Shown: piece by piece, positions 35,241 to 47,000 of the stretch
Layout of the letters: the number at the start of each line of letters is the position of its first letter
How positions within the stretch are numbered: position 1 is the stretch's first letter
NCBI GenBank assembly: GCA_020638995.1
Contig: JACKHM010000002.1
Location: forward strand, 1,302,001 to 1,366,000
Direction of reading: 5' to 3'
Length of the DNA: 64,000 nucleotides
DNA from: Planctomycetaceae bacterium
GTDB lineage: Bacteria; Planctomycetota; Planctomycetia; Pirellulales; Pirellulaceae
The notes under the pieces: generated by a model
What the model was told of the DNA's origin: nothing
Seen by the model: the letters and a program-made list of their open reading frames with translations, nothing else
Database searches by the model: none
Translations under genes and position numbers: made by a program

Positions 35241-37913
35241 CTAGCCGTTGTTTGTCCAAGCGACCGCAAGGTCTTCCGCCAGGGCATCGATCGTAGATCT
35301 CAGTTCATTCTCGTCGAGCAATTCGCGCCAAACCTGTTGCTCAACATGGGAGAAGTCACGAAGCGAATTGAAACTGGGTCCAGACGATTGCCCGGCGAGA
35401 ACATCCAATGGAGCGGGCGTCGTGAAATCTGAAAGCCCGCGTCCAGATGAACTTAGCTCCGACTCAGTCGTGGCACCACGGACCGAGGGGGGGAGCGGAA
35501 CGAATTCGCCTTCAGCCGCCGGTGCCACGATCCTCTCAGACGCGACCGGCACACCGGCTTCGACATACGACTCACCCTCCGGAAGTGATGATTCGATGTC
35601 GTTGATTACCTGCAACACGTCGATCGGGGCAACATACCCATCACCATTAACATCCATAAAGGGAGGTGTCACGTCTGCGCTAGTCAACTTGCGCGAGCCG
35701 TTACTGTTCAATTCATTGATGATCAGCAAGGCATCGATCGGAGACACGACCCCGTCGTTATTGGCATCGAATCGATTGCTCGCATTTTGCCAGGGACTGG
35801 CGACCGCAACAAATCCAAAGTCGACCGAGGCCACCGGAGCGGCTCCGGAGATCGCTACAGCCTGCGTCGTCGGAGTCGTGCCTTGCGATCCAGTTGTCCC
35901 CAGGACTTGAACTCGATAGCTCCCGGTTTCGAGCGACGGAAGCATGTAGGCTCCGAAGGCGTTTGTAACCGCGGTCGTTGATGGACCGAAATGCAGATTA
36001 TCCAGCCGGACACCGGTATCCGCATGACCACCTGCAATGGCGTAAGCAATGTCAGCGGTGGGGCGGCTAAGCGTCATCGTTTCGTACTCGCCGGATGCCA
36101 GCGCGTCCGTCGTGTACCGTCCCAACAGATTGTCGTTGGCGTCGTAAATTGCCAATCGACCGTAGTCGGCTGGGTTATTGCTCACAGCGTCGATACTCAC
36201 CGTGGTGACCGGGGAAGCAAAATTGATTCGCAACTGCCTCGTGCTAGAAGTCCATTCGGATTGATAGATGCTGCAGGTATTACCGCTGCCGGTAAAACTA
36301 CACGCACTAAACGCCTGACTGCCCGTGGAGCCTTGGCCGACGGACCGCGCATAAACCGTGCTGCCCGATGTAGCCGTTCCGATCGCCGTTAGAGTCGCAG
36401 CGGGAACCACGTTGTTGATCGCCGCGTTGGCTCCATAGTCATCCGGCTCAATTCGATATTGGCGAGTGATGGGCTGACCAGAGGCATCAACGAGACGAAC
36501 TGTTACACCTGCCAGTCCACTCTCTCCCGTCTCAAACATTCCGTCACTGTCAGCATCGCTGTAGACGAACCCGTTAATCCCCGGTTGCTGAACTGAAGCA
36601 GGCCGCGACAAGTCGGCGACAAAAACTGGAGACGTAACGCCAGTCACAGCGTCAATCGTACGAATCTCCACTTGATTCGCCGTTGACGGCACCGCAAAGC
36701 TCAAGTCCAAGGCGGCAACATAGGTGTCGGGACTCGCGGCAGTCTGCCAAACACCGCCGTCGATTCGGTACTCGGCGCGACTGATTCGATTGATCGTAAT
36801 GTCGTTTTGTAAGCTTTCCGTGGGCAACGCCGATTCTCGGGGATTCAAATTCGGCAAGGTCTGAACGGAGGACTCGCCGACAAAGCGATACACTCCCGAA
36901 TCCGGATCGTAAGCCCCTGTACCTTCCAGTGTGAACGGAACATCCAACACATCCATCAGACCGTCACCATCTGAATCGCGCCAACCAATCAGTTCTAGAG
37001 AGGACGGGGAACTCGTGTGTGCCTCAAAAGCATCACAGAGCAAGCCGCCTCCCTCCTCGCAAGAACCGCGGTCCATAATGCTGGGCTCGCGAACAAAGTT
37101 AGGCGTTGTATTGTTCCAGGCATTGGTATTCGGTGTATTGTAATAACCGCGCGTAACATCGTAGCTGCTGCCGCCTTGATACTCGTCCAAGGCCCAAAAA
37201 ATGTGACCCGTCTCATGCGTGATCGTGCTGGCAGGACGGCTCGCCAAGGTAACCAGAAACATTCCACCTGGAAACGCAAACGCCCTATCCAGGCCCCCAG
37301 GGGCAAAGCGGTGGTCAAAGTCATGTTCGTCGTTGACGACAAAAATCGTATAGGACCAGTTTGTATCTTGCGCAACGCGTTGTTCGTTGTTAAAAGTCTT
37401 AATGTCGGTGAACAACGAGCCGGTCGTTGCGACGCCGGTCGTGTTAAGGAACTCCTGAGCCCAAAACTGGTAGTCTGTTGAAGGTTGCGTGATGGGCTCG
37501 AAGCGGGTTGAAACCGGTGTATCCGCGTGCGTGAAATCGATGTGAAAATCGAGCGAACCAGCGGGAGCGTTCGGAAACTCGCTGTAGAAAGTATCGACCC
37601 ACCACTGCAACCCGTCCGTCACCTTTTGCTTAACGGCGGCAATGCTTGAGGCAGTCCAGTTCTCTTCTTGTTGAGTTCCGACAGTCGGGTTGTCTGAACT
37701 TAAGACTTTATTCGACTCCAGAAGCACGACAGAGACGTTGACGGTTCCCAGCAGAAATTCCGCAGTATCCTCCGGCTGGGCTCCAAAGGGTGTTGCCGAG
37801 AGGGCGATGCGATCTTCTAGCGACTCAAACCCGCCAAGTCGGTTCACAGAGCGCGACGGCCTTCGAGCCTTGCGAAGGGCGGCTTTTCGAAGTATCGAGA
37901 TTTTTCGGGGCAT
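35241..37913 (-). CDS. LEPR-XLL protein with M64-like metalloprotease and dockerin-like domains
   Basis: 890 residues from the ATG at 37911-37913 (MPRKISILRKAALRKARRPS), which gives the usual basic leader before FESLEDRIALSA. An ATG 57 bases upstream lies inside a palindrome and is less likely. The catalytic domain (about 70-330) has HETGHIFWALDEY at 233-245, the HExGH plus DEY layout of M64-type zinc peptidases, and a Cys-rich strip downstream (SCEEGGGLLC). An SdrD-B-like domain (INGFVYSDADSDGMFETGESG) and a beta-sandwich follow. Dockerin-like loops at about 710-780 read DANNDGVVSPIDALLIIN and DVNGDGYVAPIDVLQVIN. The tail ends ALAEDLAVAWTNNG. It is a probable secreted protease acting on the matrix, on partner proteins or on external substrates. 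Confidence 0.88.
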   Translation of the reverse strand: MPRKISILRKAALRKARRPSRSVNRLGGFESLEDRIALSATPFGAQPEDTAEFLLGTVNVSVVLLESNKVLSSDNPTVGTQQEENWTASSIAAVKQKVTDGLQWWVDTFYSEFPNAPAGSLDFHIDFTHADTPVSTRFEPITQPSTDYQFWAQEFLNTTGVATTGSLFTDIKTFNNEQRVAQDTNWSYTIFVVNDEHDFDHRFAPGGLDRAFAFPGGMFLVTLASRPASTITHETGHIFWALDEYQGGSSYDVTRGYYNTPNTNAWNNTTPNFVREPSIMDRGSCEEGGGLLCDAFEAHTSSPSSLELIGWRDSDGDGLMDVLDVPFTLEGTGAYDPDSGVYRFVGESSVQTLPNLNPRESALPTESLQNDITINRISRAEYRIDGGVWQTAASPDTYVAALDLSFAVPSTANQVEIRTIDAVTGVTSPVFVADLSRPASVQQPGINGFVYSDADSDGMFETGESGLAGVTVRLVDASGQPITRQYRIEPDDYGANAAINNVVPAATLTAIGTATSGSTVYARSVGQGSTGSQAFSACSFTGSGNTCSIYQSEWTSSTRQLRINFASPVTTVSIDAVSNNPADYGRLAIYDANDNLLGRYTTDALASGEYETMTLSRPTADIAYAIAGGHADTGVRLDNLHFGPSTTAVTNAFGAYMLPSLETGSYRVQVLGTTGSQGTTPTTQAVAISGAAPVASVDFGFVAVASPWQNASNRFDANNDGVVSPIDALLIINELNSNGSRKLTSADVTPPFMDVNGDGYVAPIDVLQVINDIESSLPEGESYVEAGVPVASERIVAPAAEGEFVPLPPSVRGATTESELSSSGRGLSDFTTPAPLDVLAGQSSGPSFNSLRDFSHVEQQVWRELLDENELRSTIDALAEDLAVAWTNNG

Positions 37914-37959
37914 GTGGACGTGTCCACGGTGTTCCGGTAGCGTGGCAAGACGAGGGCCT

Positions 37960-37979
37960 AACCGGATCATAATCCGGTT
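37960..37979. promoter_or_regulatory. Palindrome upstream of the M64-like gene
   Basis: AACCGGAT, four bases, ATCCGGTT is a perfect 8-base inverted repeat 47 bases before the chosen start codon. An alternative in-frame ATG lies exactly in its loop. This fits an operator, or an mRNA hairpin that would mask the upstream start. Confidence 0.45.
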
Positions 37980-38081
37980 CTAAAAATCCCTCAATGAAAT
38001 GACCGAAATCAACGATGACGCTTACGCAAATTCGGCTCGCAAGTATTGAATTTGCCGGTCGTTACGGATTTCGGGGCGAAA

Positions 38082-41000
38082 TCAGACCCAATCGCCAAAG
38101 ATATCATCGACACCTGACGCCCAGGTTTGTCCGACAGCAAGATCCCCTAAATCGTCGTCGTCCGTTTTCGCAGAGCCATCTGTCGCGTTATCAGCCCCAT
38201 ATCCGGCGGTAAGAGTATCGATTCGTCCAAAGACCTCGTAATTCGCGCTAACACGCTCCGTTTCTAGATTAGCTTGGCGTAGCTGCGTTTGCGCGTCGGC
38301 CTGCTCGTAGACGTCAATTCGCTGGTCGATGACAACCTCTGAGCCCAACAGCGCCGAGCTGCTTTCCACTTGTTCCTCGACGAACGCGGGATGGATTTCA
38401 ATACTGGCTTCGCCTTCAGCCTGAACGCCACCATTGTTCAACTGGTTGACCACCAGCAGCACATCAATCGGGGAGATTAGTCCGTCGCCATTCGTATCAA
38501 CTTTGTTGGAATTTGTCGTTGGAGCGGAGGGAAGTGGTCCCGCGCCATGGGCGTTGAGGTAGTTGATTACGAGCAAAGCATCCAATGGCACGACAAAGTT
38601 ATTTTGATCAACGTCAGTTGGCTTCGCCGAGTTGTGCCACGGATTGCCAACGATCGTGACTCGATAGTCTTCAACCTCGCCATCCGAAGCTGGCCCTGTG
38701 GGCCGTAGATTTCCCGAACCACTCAATCGGAACCGAGCAAACGTGTTCCCCGGTACTGCGGTTCCGGGAATGTTAACCGTCAACACATTCGCACCACCGT
38801 TCAAGAGGCGCGAAGCAAAGATTTGCTCGCCCGCATCATTCCAATCACCGTCTTGATTGAAATCGATCCAAGCATCGAGCAAGCCGCTTGCCGAAGCCGT
38901 TACTGTAATTGTCCCATCACTACGACCGCCAATGAGCGCCGTATTGAAGATCACACCGTTCTCGTCATCGGAGCCATCGTTGTCGTCTCCGTCCGCCAGC
39001 GCCGATGGCTGTCCGTCAAAGTCAACATCGACGCCGCTTCCCAGGAAGAAGTCCCCGACGACGTCGTGTCGAGCGCCGTCGTCGATCAGCCGCGTCGGAT
39101 AAGGGCCGGGAGCGTCGCCATAGTCCACCCCACTGCCTACTGCGATCGTAAAGCGAGTTGTGCCATCATCACGATTAGGCTTTAGCGGATTACCGGCAAC
39201 ATCAACAATGTCAGATCGCAGGAAGGTCGCCAGCCCGGTCACGTCCGACACACCTTCGATGTTGATGTCGGGACCTTTGACCGTCGCCACGACATTTCGC
39301 AGTCGATTGGTAGCATTGGCCACACCGATCGCGTTTGTGATCGACTGTGCCATCTCGCCATCCGTGAAGATCGGTGTGAGCGACGATACGCCCGCCGTAA
39401 AGGAACTTCCCGCTTGGAACGGAACCGCAACGGATGCGGCAACGCCCGGCAACCCAAGCTGCGTGAAGCTGCTGTTCGTGACGTCGAGCGTATGTAACGC
39501 TGTGCCTCCAAGGCGAATGACACCGTTGCCCGCGTTCGTGGGGGACAGCCCGACTCCACCGTTACGAATGGCGATGGCAATCGCGTTTGCCATTTGGCCA
39601 GTCGTCGTGGCATCGTTATAGGTGACGACAATTCGAGGATGTGAATCCGGGTCGTCCGGAGCAACAATCCCGTCGTTGTCCAATTCGATCGTAACAAAAC
39701 TGGTTCCGTTGCCGATCGTAAATTCCTCGCCGTCTGTGATCGTTGCCAGATCGAGCGTGCCAGCAACCGTTGGAATGCGAATTCCAAACTCTTGAGTCGC
39801 TCCCGGTGTACCGGTTGAGATGAGCGTGCTGTTAGTGACATCGACGACATGACGGAACTCGCCACCTACATTGATCAATCCATTGCTGAGTTCAACATAA
39901 CTCGGATTGAGCCCGAGGCCTTCGAGAGTGATTGCGGAAACGATTGATTGAGCGATTTGCTCGTTGGTCTGGCTGAACGTGAACGGTATCAGCCGATCGC
40001 CAGTGGTCAGCGTCCCTTGTGAGCTAAACTCGAAAACTACGCGACGTACGCCGTTGTCAATACTAAAGGTTTGGCCGTCTTCGATCCCGTCAACTTGTCC
40101 CGTCGCCAACAAACTCGTGTTCGACAGGTCAACAATATGCGAACTCTTGGTACCGAGATGCACCGCGCGTCCGCCAAAGTTCAAAACATTAACTGGGCTC
40201 AGGGCAAGATCGGCGTCCGCCAGACTCATCGCCTGCACAATGGAGGTCGCCAAAGTATTCGCGGAATCGGTGACACGAAACGGAATGGGAATGTTACCGG
40301 TCGTGACGAAGCCATCCAGATCAAACTCAAACACGGTCGTAAAAGACGTGTCCGTATTCGTGACCGTGATTGTGTCTCGATCGAGGATCGTCGCGCCGCC
40401 TGTTGTCGGAATTTGTAACGCCAGGGTTTGCGGGACTTCCAACACATAGCCGCTGTCAAATTCAAAGTTGACATTGTTTCCAAATTCGTCAGCGAGGCCG
40501 AACAAGTCGCCATCGACCACTTCGGTGCCATTGGGTGCCGTGATCTGCAATCCTCGTGAATTAGACAGCTCGATGTCGTACTTGCGGTCGATCTCCCAGA
40601 TACCAGCCAACGGTGTCAAGCGAATGATGTTATTCGTTGCGTCGTAACTGAACTTATAGTCCACGCCAGCAACCAACTTTTCGTCGTCGCGGAACACGGT
40701 TACACGGTCTGCCCGGACCGACGCATCGCTGGCACCGGTACCATCCTGTGGATCGTCGGGTTCGATTCCGTCGAGCAATTGAATCGAGAAGTTCTGGACA
40801 ACTTGATTTGTCAAGTTGACGTAGGTTGTCCGAGCATCACTATCGAATCCAAGTGCATCGTTGTCGCGAGGTGAAATCAGGACGGCAGTGGGCCCCGCAA
40901 AATCGGCGCGATCCAACGCCCCGCGGTCTTTGAAGACGTTCGCCCCCTGGCCTGGAGCAGAGGCGACAGTCGGGTCATCGACACGACTCTGGCCGATCGC

Positions 41001-44000
41001 GTCCATGTCTGGCGCCAGAATTGGAGACGATGCATAGCCCAGCGGGCCGCGAACGGCGGCGATTTCGGGCCGATCTTGCAGAGAGTTGATGGAACTATCG
41101 ATCGCCCGCGCGTTCGGCGCCAAGTAGTAATTACCCGCCGCGGCATCAACAAATAGCGGGTCGAGTGGGTCCGTCAGCAGGATCGCCTTATCGCCAACAC
41201 CAATCCCCAACGTGTTTGCGCCATTGCCGCGGTAGAGCGTGCCACCAAGGATGGTAGAAGATGAGGTCGCATCGACCGAGATTCCGGTCGCAAAGTCGGC
41301 GACAATGTTGTTAAGCAATGTCGGGCTGGCATTGTTAGCCACGAGTACACCAGTCCCAACACCTCTACCCCCGACAATCGTATTGTTGACGATCCGGCCA
41401 AACGGAATTGCCGCCTGTTGCTCATTGAGAAGGTTCGCATCGCCCGTAAAGCTGATTCCGCCCTGACCGCTTCTCGCAATCACGTTGTTCGCGATGACGA
41501 CTCCCGTCGTCAACCCAACCGCATTCACTTCTCGCGTCGTACGCGGAGGACCAACGTGCGGCGTATTCCCAACGCCATCACGAGGTGCAGCGGCTGACAC
41601 GACGCCAAAGTTCAGGGAGTCCGTGATGCTGTTCGAGTGAATCAGAACTTGCCCTTGCTCACGGACGACGTTGCTGTCGCCATAGTCGCTAAACTCGGTG
41701 ACCCCGAAGCGCCCGGTACTTTCCGTATCGATCCGAATCGTGTAATCACCGACGGAGAAAGTTCCGCCAAACTGATCGCCGCTGCCTGCAACGAACGGAC
41801 TGTAGTTGAAGTTCGCGAAACCGCTAACGCCGATATAATAGACTCCGCTCGAAGGAGCCGTGAACTGTAGGAACGAGTCGAACCCATCAAAATCATCGTT
41901 AAAGGCGCGGAAGAAGCCTTGACTGTCAAAGACTATCAAAACTGGATCTAATGTCGACCCAAATTGATTAGCATCGATATCGATCGAGATCGTTTGCCCG
42001 GACGCCAAGTCCACCGAAAACAGATCTGCATCGGCGGAGATTGTCGCTAGACTTCCATTGTCGCCAATCGAACCAGTCCCTACGAAATTCGTCACACCAC
42101 TCGTGCCGATTCCGGTATCAATGGCGTTGCTGACGATATCGTTGGGTTCGTTCGCCGTGGCTGTTCGAGATGCGTTTAACGTCGAAATGCTTAGCGCGGC
42201 ATTTCCGAAGAGATTTATGACGTTACTGGTACTAGCGGGACTGGTCGGCGACGCCTGTGATCCCGTCACAACGCCGTCAGCCATGGCCGCCGTAATTGCC
42301 AGTACCGACCGCACCGTCGGCGAGTTGATGGCGTCGCGGATCCGTCGCGCAATTTGAACGGCGCTATCGCTGACGTTATAGGGAATGGCAACATTCGTTG
42401 CAGCAACACCATTCCCGATGGCGAGATCTTCGAACTCAAATGTCACTCGCTTGGAGCCGTCACTCACGGTGAACGTCTGGGCCTCGACAATCGTGTTCCC
42501 GGCGGGTGCGGTAAACGACACCGCATTTGTGAGTCGGTCATTCGTGTTGAAACTTCGATCTATGCGGATTTCCTGTCCAACATCTCCCAGAGTAGTTCCG
42601 AACTCCTCCGCGCGGCGAATCTCAAGTTGATAGGCACCTTGGTGAATCTCGTTGTCGGGAACAAACTCGACAGGAAGTTCGATATTGAATAACTGCGGGT
42701 TTTGAATGAATGTCGGATTGGAAGTAGCGCCAATTACTACCTCTCCACGTTCGGCAAACCCGATGATCAGATCGTCGACGTAGATGCCCTCGTGGGCATT
42801 ATCTAATCCGCGTAACGCACCCGGGTAACCGAAGGCGCTATTATTCTGCGGACCACTTGCTTGGAAGGCACCAAACTCGTCACCCGCCAACGCCTCTTCC
42901 AAACCCAGTGGCCCTTGATTCGTGACCGTGTGACCAACAACATTGATCACATTCTGGTAAGTCGTCACAGAGTCGCCGGAGCGATTTATAGGCAAGGAAG
43001 GCGCCTGAGAGAAATCGGTAACGACTGCCGAACCAATTAAGTTGACGCGACGCGCTCCATCCGCAACGGCGACTACCGATAGGTTTCGGTTGACGCGAGC
43101 TGTGTTGATCGCGGACAAAATGAGTTGCGAGACGTTGGCGGCAGACACGGTGTCCGAAGGGAAGACGGGAATGACAATGGCATTGGGATCTGAAGGCCCC
43201 GGAAAACCTGTCGAGGTCACCGTCGCGACGTTCGACAAATCCAGAGTATGCGAAGCTGTACCTCCGAGATGGATCGCTCCGTTCCCCAAGTAGGTTGGGG
43301 AGAGCCCAAGACCCGATCCACCGACAACCTGCACAATTAACTGCGCGAGTTCATCCTGATTACGCTGCGTCGTACTGGTATTGATCGTGGGAGTCAATGT
43401 CATGTCGACGTTGTGGTCGGTAATTCCGAGCTGGATCAGCAACGACGAATTGAAGAAATTCGTTGTGCCGACGCCGATGATGCGGGCATTCAACCCCAGT
43501 CCAGCGCCGTTCAATGCAGCGACGGTGGCATTGGCAACTTGAGTCTCATCGGAGGCCTGGGTCAAGCTGATGACTTGATTTCCAAAAGTGGTGACACCGT
43601 CGATATCGTATTCGAAGGTAATCGTCGGCGTGCCAACCCCGCGATCAATCGTAAACCGATCACCATCGACGATTCCGCCGTCGAGGAAGAAGTTATTGTT
43701 TCGATCCTCGTTGCCAAGGTCGAGGAAACCGTCGTTATCTAGGTCTTCGAGCGGATCGAGAATGCCGTTGAAGTTGACATCTTCGTTGAACAAATCGAGC
43801 CGCCCATCACCATCGATATCCTCACTTACTCCGCCCGCAGGAATCTCAATAATCAGGTCGTTGACACGCAATCCGCGATGGCCCGGAGCGATAAGTCCAT
43901 TGTCGTCAAACTCGAAAGTAATCGAAGAACCTGGTCGGCTGATCGTAAACGATTCGCCATCGAGCAATGCGTTCGGAGACGCCGCAGGGTCAGGAATCTG

Positions 44001-47000
44001 TAGCGAGTATCCACTCTCGAATTCGAAGTTAACGGTTACGTTTCCGTCTCCGATCGAGAAAATCTCGCCATCTCCGATGTCCGCCCCGCCGACTGCGACA
44101 ATCTGTTCGGTATATCCCGCGATCGACTGCCCGATAGCTTGGGCCGTCACTTGCGCGACTTCGGCGCTGGTCATTCCCGAGTTGATCTTTACTGCCGTCC
44201 GTCCCGCTGTAACGCCAGGTCGACCGTCGATGAATTGGGTCGGCAAACCGCTCGCCACGATTGTCTTCGCCGTCGGCAGATTGACTCGGTTGCCGTTCTG
44301 ATAGACCTCGAACGGTTCAATGATATCAATCGACAGATCGTACGCGCCAGTCGCGGTCGGGATAACTTTCGTGACATTCGGTGCCAACGATGTGTCCACA
44401 GTCTGGTCTGTGATGTCTAACGTCAGTCCGCCACTGAAGAAAGTTTGCGTGAAGCCGCCGAAGGTAAAAGTCTGAGAGGCCAACTGAGGGGCTAGTCCCA
44501 AATCGGCGGTTCGAATCGCATCTCGTAACAACTGGAGCAATTCGGTCTGCGTACGAGGTGCCGTCAGCTGCAATAGACTCGGCGTACCACTTGTGTTTAC
44601 CGTATGCGTGGTGGTATTAAGCTCGACGGTGTTTCCACCGGTAAACGTGGGTGACAGGCCAAGAAGGGGGTTTGACAAAATCGCAAAACCAATCTGTGAA
44701 GCAATCGTTTGCAGTGTCATACCTTGAGTGACAAAGATTCGGTTTGCTCCCGCGCTGACAAGTCCGTTCGTATCGAACTCGAACAGCACGTCTCCGCTTC
44801 CAACATTGTCATTGATGATAAATGTGTTGCCGTCCTGAATACCACCGGGCCCAACACCGGCAGACGGTACTTGCAGCACAACATCGCTCAGGCTGATCGA
44901 AATCGCGTTTGCCGCGACAACGCCGTTGCTATCAAACTCGAACGAGACAGGGGTTCCCGCAGGTCCTTCCAAAATAGAGATGCTCTCGCCGTCCGTTAGG
45001 CCGCCGATCGCACTTCCCTGAGCGGGAAGTCGGATTGTGACATCCGCACTTCCGTCGAAATCAGGGTTGTAGCTCAAGTTCCCACTGCTGCTCACGCCAA
45101 CGTAGTACGTGCCGGCGGTAACCGCCGTGAAGTCAATTTGCGCCAGAGTGTTGAAGCCGGCTGATGCCGATTGGATGAGACGTCCCCGCTGATCAAATAA
45201 TTGAATCGCCGGTTGAAGTCCGAATGACGAAGCAGTGGCGTTGATCGAGACTTCGTCGCCAGTCGCCAAGTCCATCCGCACGAAGTCAACATCAAGTCCT
45301 GCCTCAAATGGAAAGGCTGGATTGTCGCCGATCACTCCAGAAGCTCGGAACAGGGTTGGGCCGCCCGTTATTCCCGTGTCCGTGGCAGTTGCAAACCGAT
45401 CATTCGACTCGGTCGTGAGATCCACAGTGGTCAAACTCGGGGTGAAAGCGCCTTGAATGGCATCGACGATATTACGTGCGATTCCTTCGGGACTGGTCGT
45501 CGCATCGAATGCCACTGCAATGACGTCCGCAGGAGCAACGGCCGCATTTCCTGATGAGAACGAGACTCCGGTCGGCAACACAACGACGCTGCCATTGACG
45601 ATGGCGTTGATCCCAAACGCGGCATTGATAGATGACGCCATCGCAATTGCGATTTCATTTGAACTTTGAGTTGGCGTAAACGCAATCGCTCTGGCTGACG
45701 CATTGCTGACGCCCGGCGTCCCGCTAATCGTCAAAGCCGGTGCGCCGGACTGGTCCACTGACGTGGTCGCACCAAGGTAGACTTCACCGCTACCTAGATT
45801 GACTGGCGTCACACTGACCCCCGCATTTATAATCGCATCCACCATTAAATCAGCGATCTCGTCCTGATTTCCGTAAACCAACGGCTGCGTGAGACTCGGC
45901 GCCAAGGTGGTGTTAACAGCGTGTACCGTACTTCCTAGACGAACTAATCCGTTTCCGACATTCGTGGGCGTTAACCGAAGGCCTGAGTTCAGGATCACGT
46001 CAACCATGCGATCGGCGATTTCATCGGCGGTCGCCGCAATCGTGCGATCCGTCAATGTCGCCGTATCCGAGGTATCTACGCTGTGCCGGAACACTCCGAG
46101 ACGAATGACGCCACCGCCTTGATTGACCGGGTTTAACCCGAGATTTGCCGCACGCAAAGCCCCAATTATCGCATTGACGACCTGCGTTTGAGTGCTGCTG
46201 TCGGTGACCGATATGACTCGATTTCCTAAAGCAACATCATTGTCTTTGTCAAACTCGAAGACAGTCGGCTGACCACTGCCGCCTGATGTTACGGAAAAAG
46301 TCTCGCCGTCTTGAATGCCGCCAAAGCCAGCACCGGCAATTGGTACCTGGAATTCGATGTTCGTGATATCGATCGCTCGCGAACCCAAAGCGACAATCCC
46401 GTCGTCATCGAACTCGAATGTCAGATCCGCACCGCCCGCGCCATCATTGATGGTGAAACGCTCGCCATCCGTCAAACCGCCGGTTCCGCCTCCGGTAGCC
46501 GGAACCCGAATGCCTTGATCGACGATCAGGTCGATAATGTTGTTGCCGCCGGCAAAGACGCCATCGTCATCGAACTCAAAGGCAACGCCGTTGACGCTAA
46601 AAATCTGACCATCGCCGAGCGCGGCAGCACCGGCACTGGGCACGAGCAGACTTGTACCGCTATCGAATTCAAACGTCTCCGTGACATTTCCACGCGTTAC
46701 CGTAAACGTCTGGCCGTCTCGATAAGACAACCCATCCTGGACGGCAATATTGCGAGCGAATCCGCCATCAGAGTCAAACTCGAACGTAATGGTGCGGCCG
46801 CTGGATGGACTCACCGTAAACGAATTGCCATCCCTGATCTGAGCACCGTTGGGGGCCGCGAGCGTGTAACCTAAATCAAACTCAAGCTGGTTTGAGCTAT
46901 CGAGTGTAAAGATTTGGGCGTCGCGAAGGGCCGCGCCGGCGATGGTGCGCAGCTCGCTACCAACACTGCCGACGGTGTCAAAACCCGCGGGTCCAAGATC

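Noticed and set aside
39400..46900. CRISPR-like or tandem DNA repeat array
   Set aside because: The periodicity is at the protein level (FEFD units) with variable DNA sequence and unit length; there are no identical direct repeats with unique spacers.
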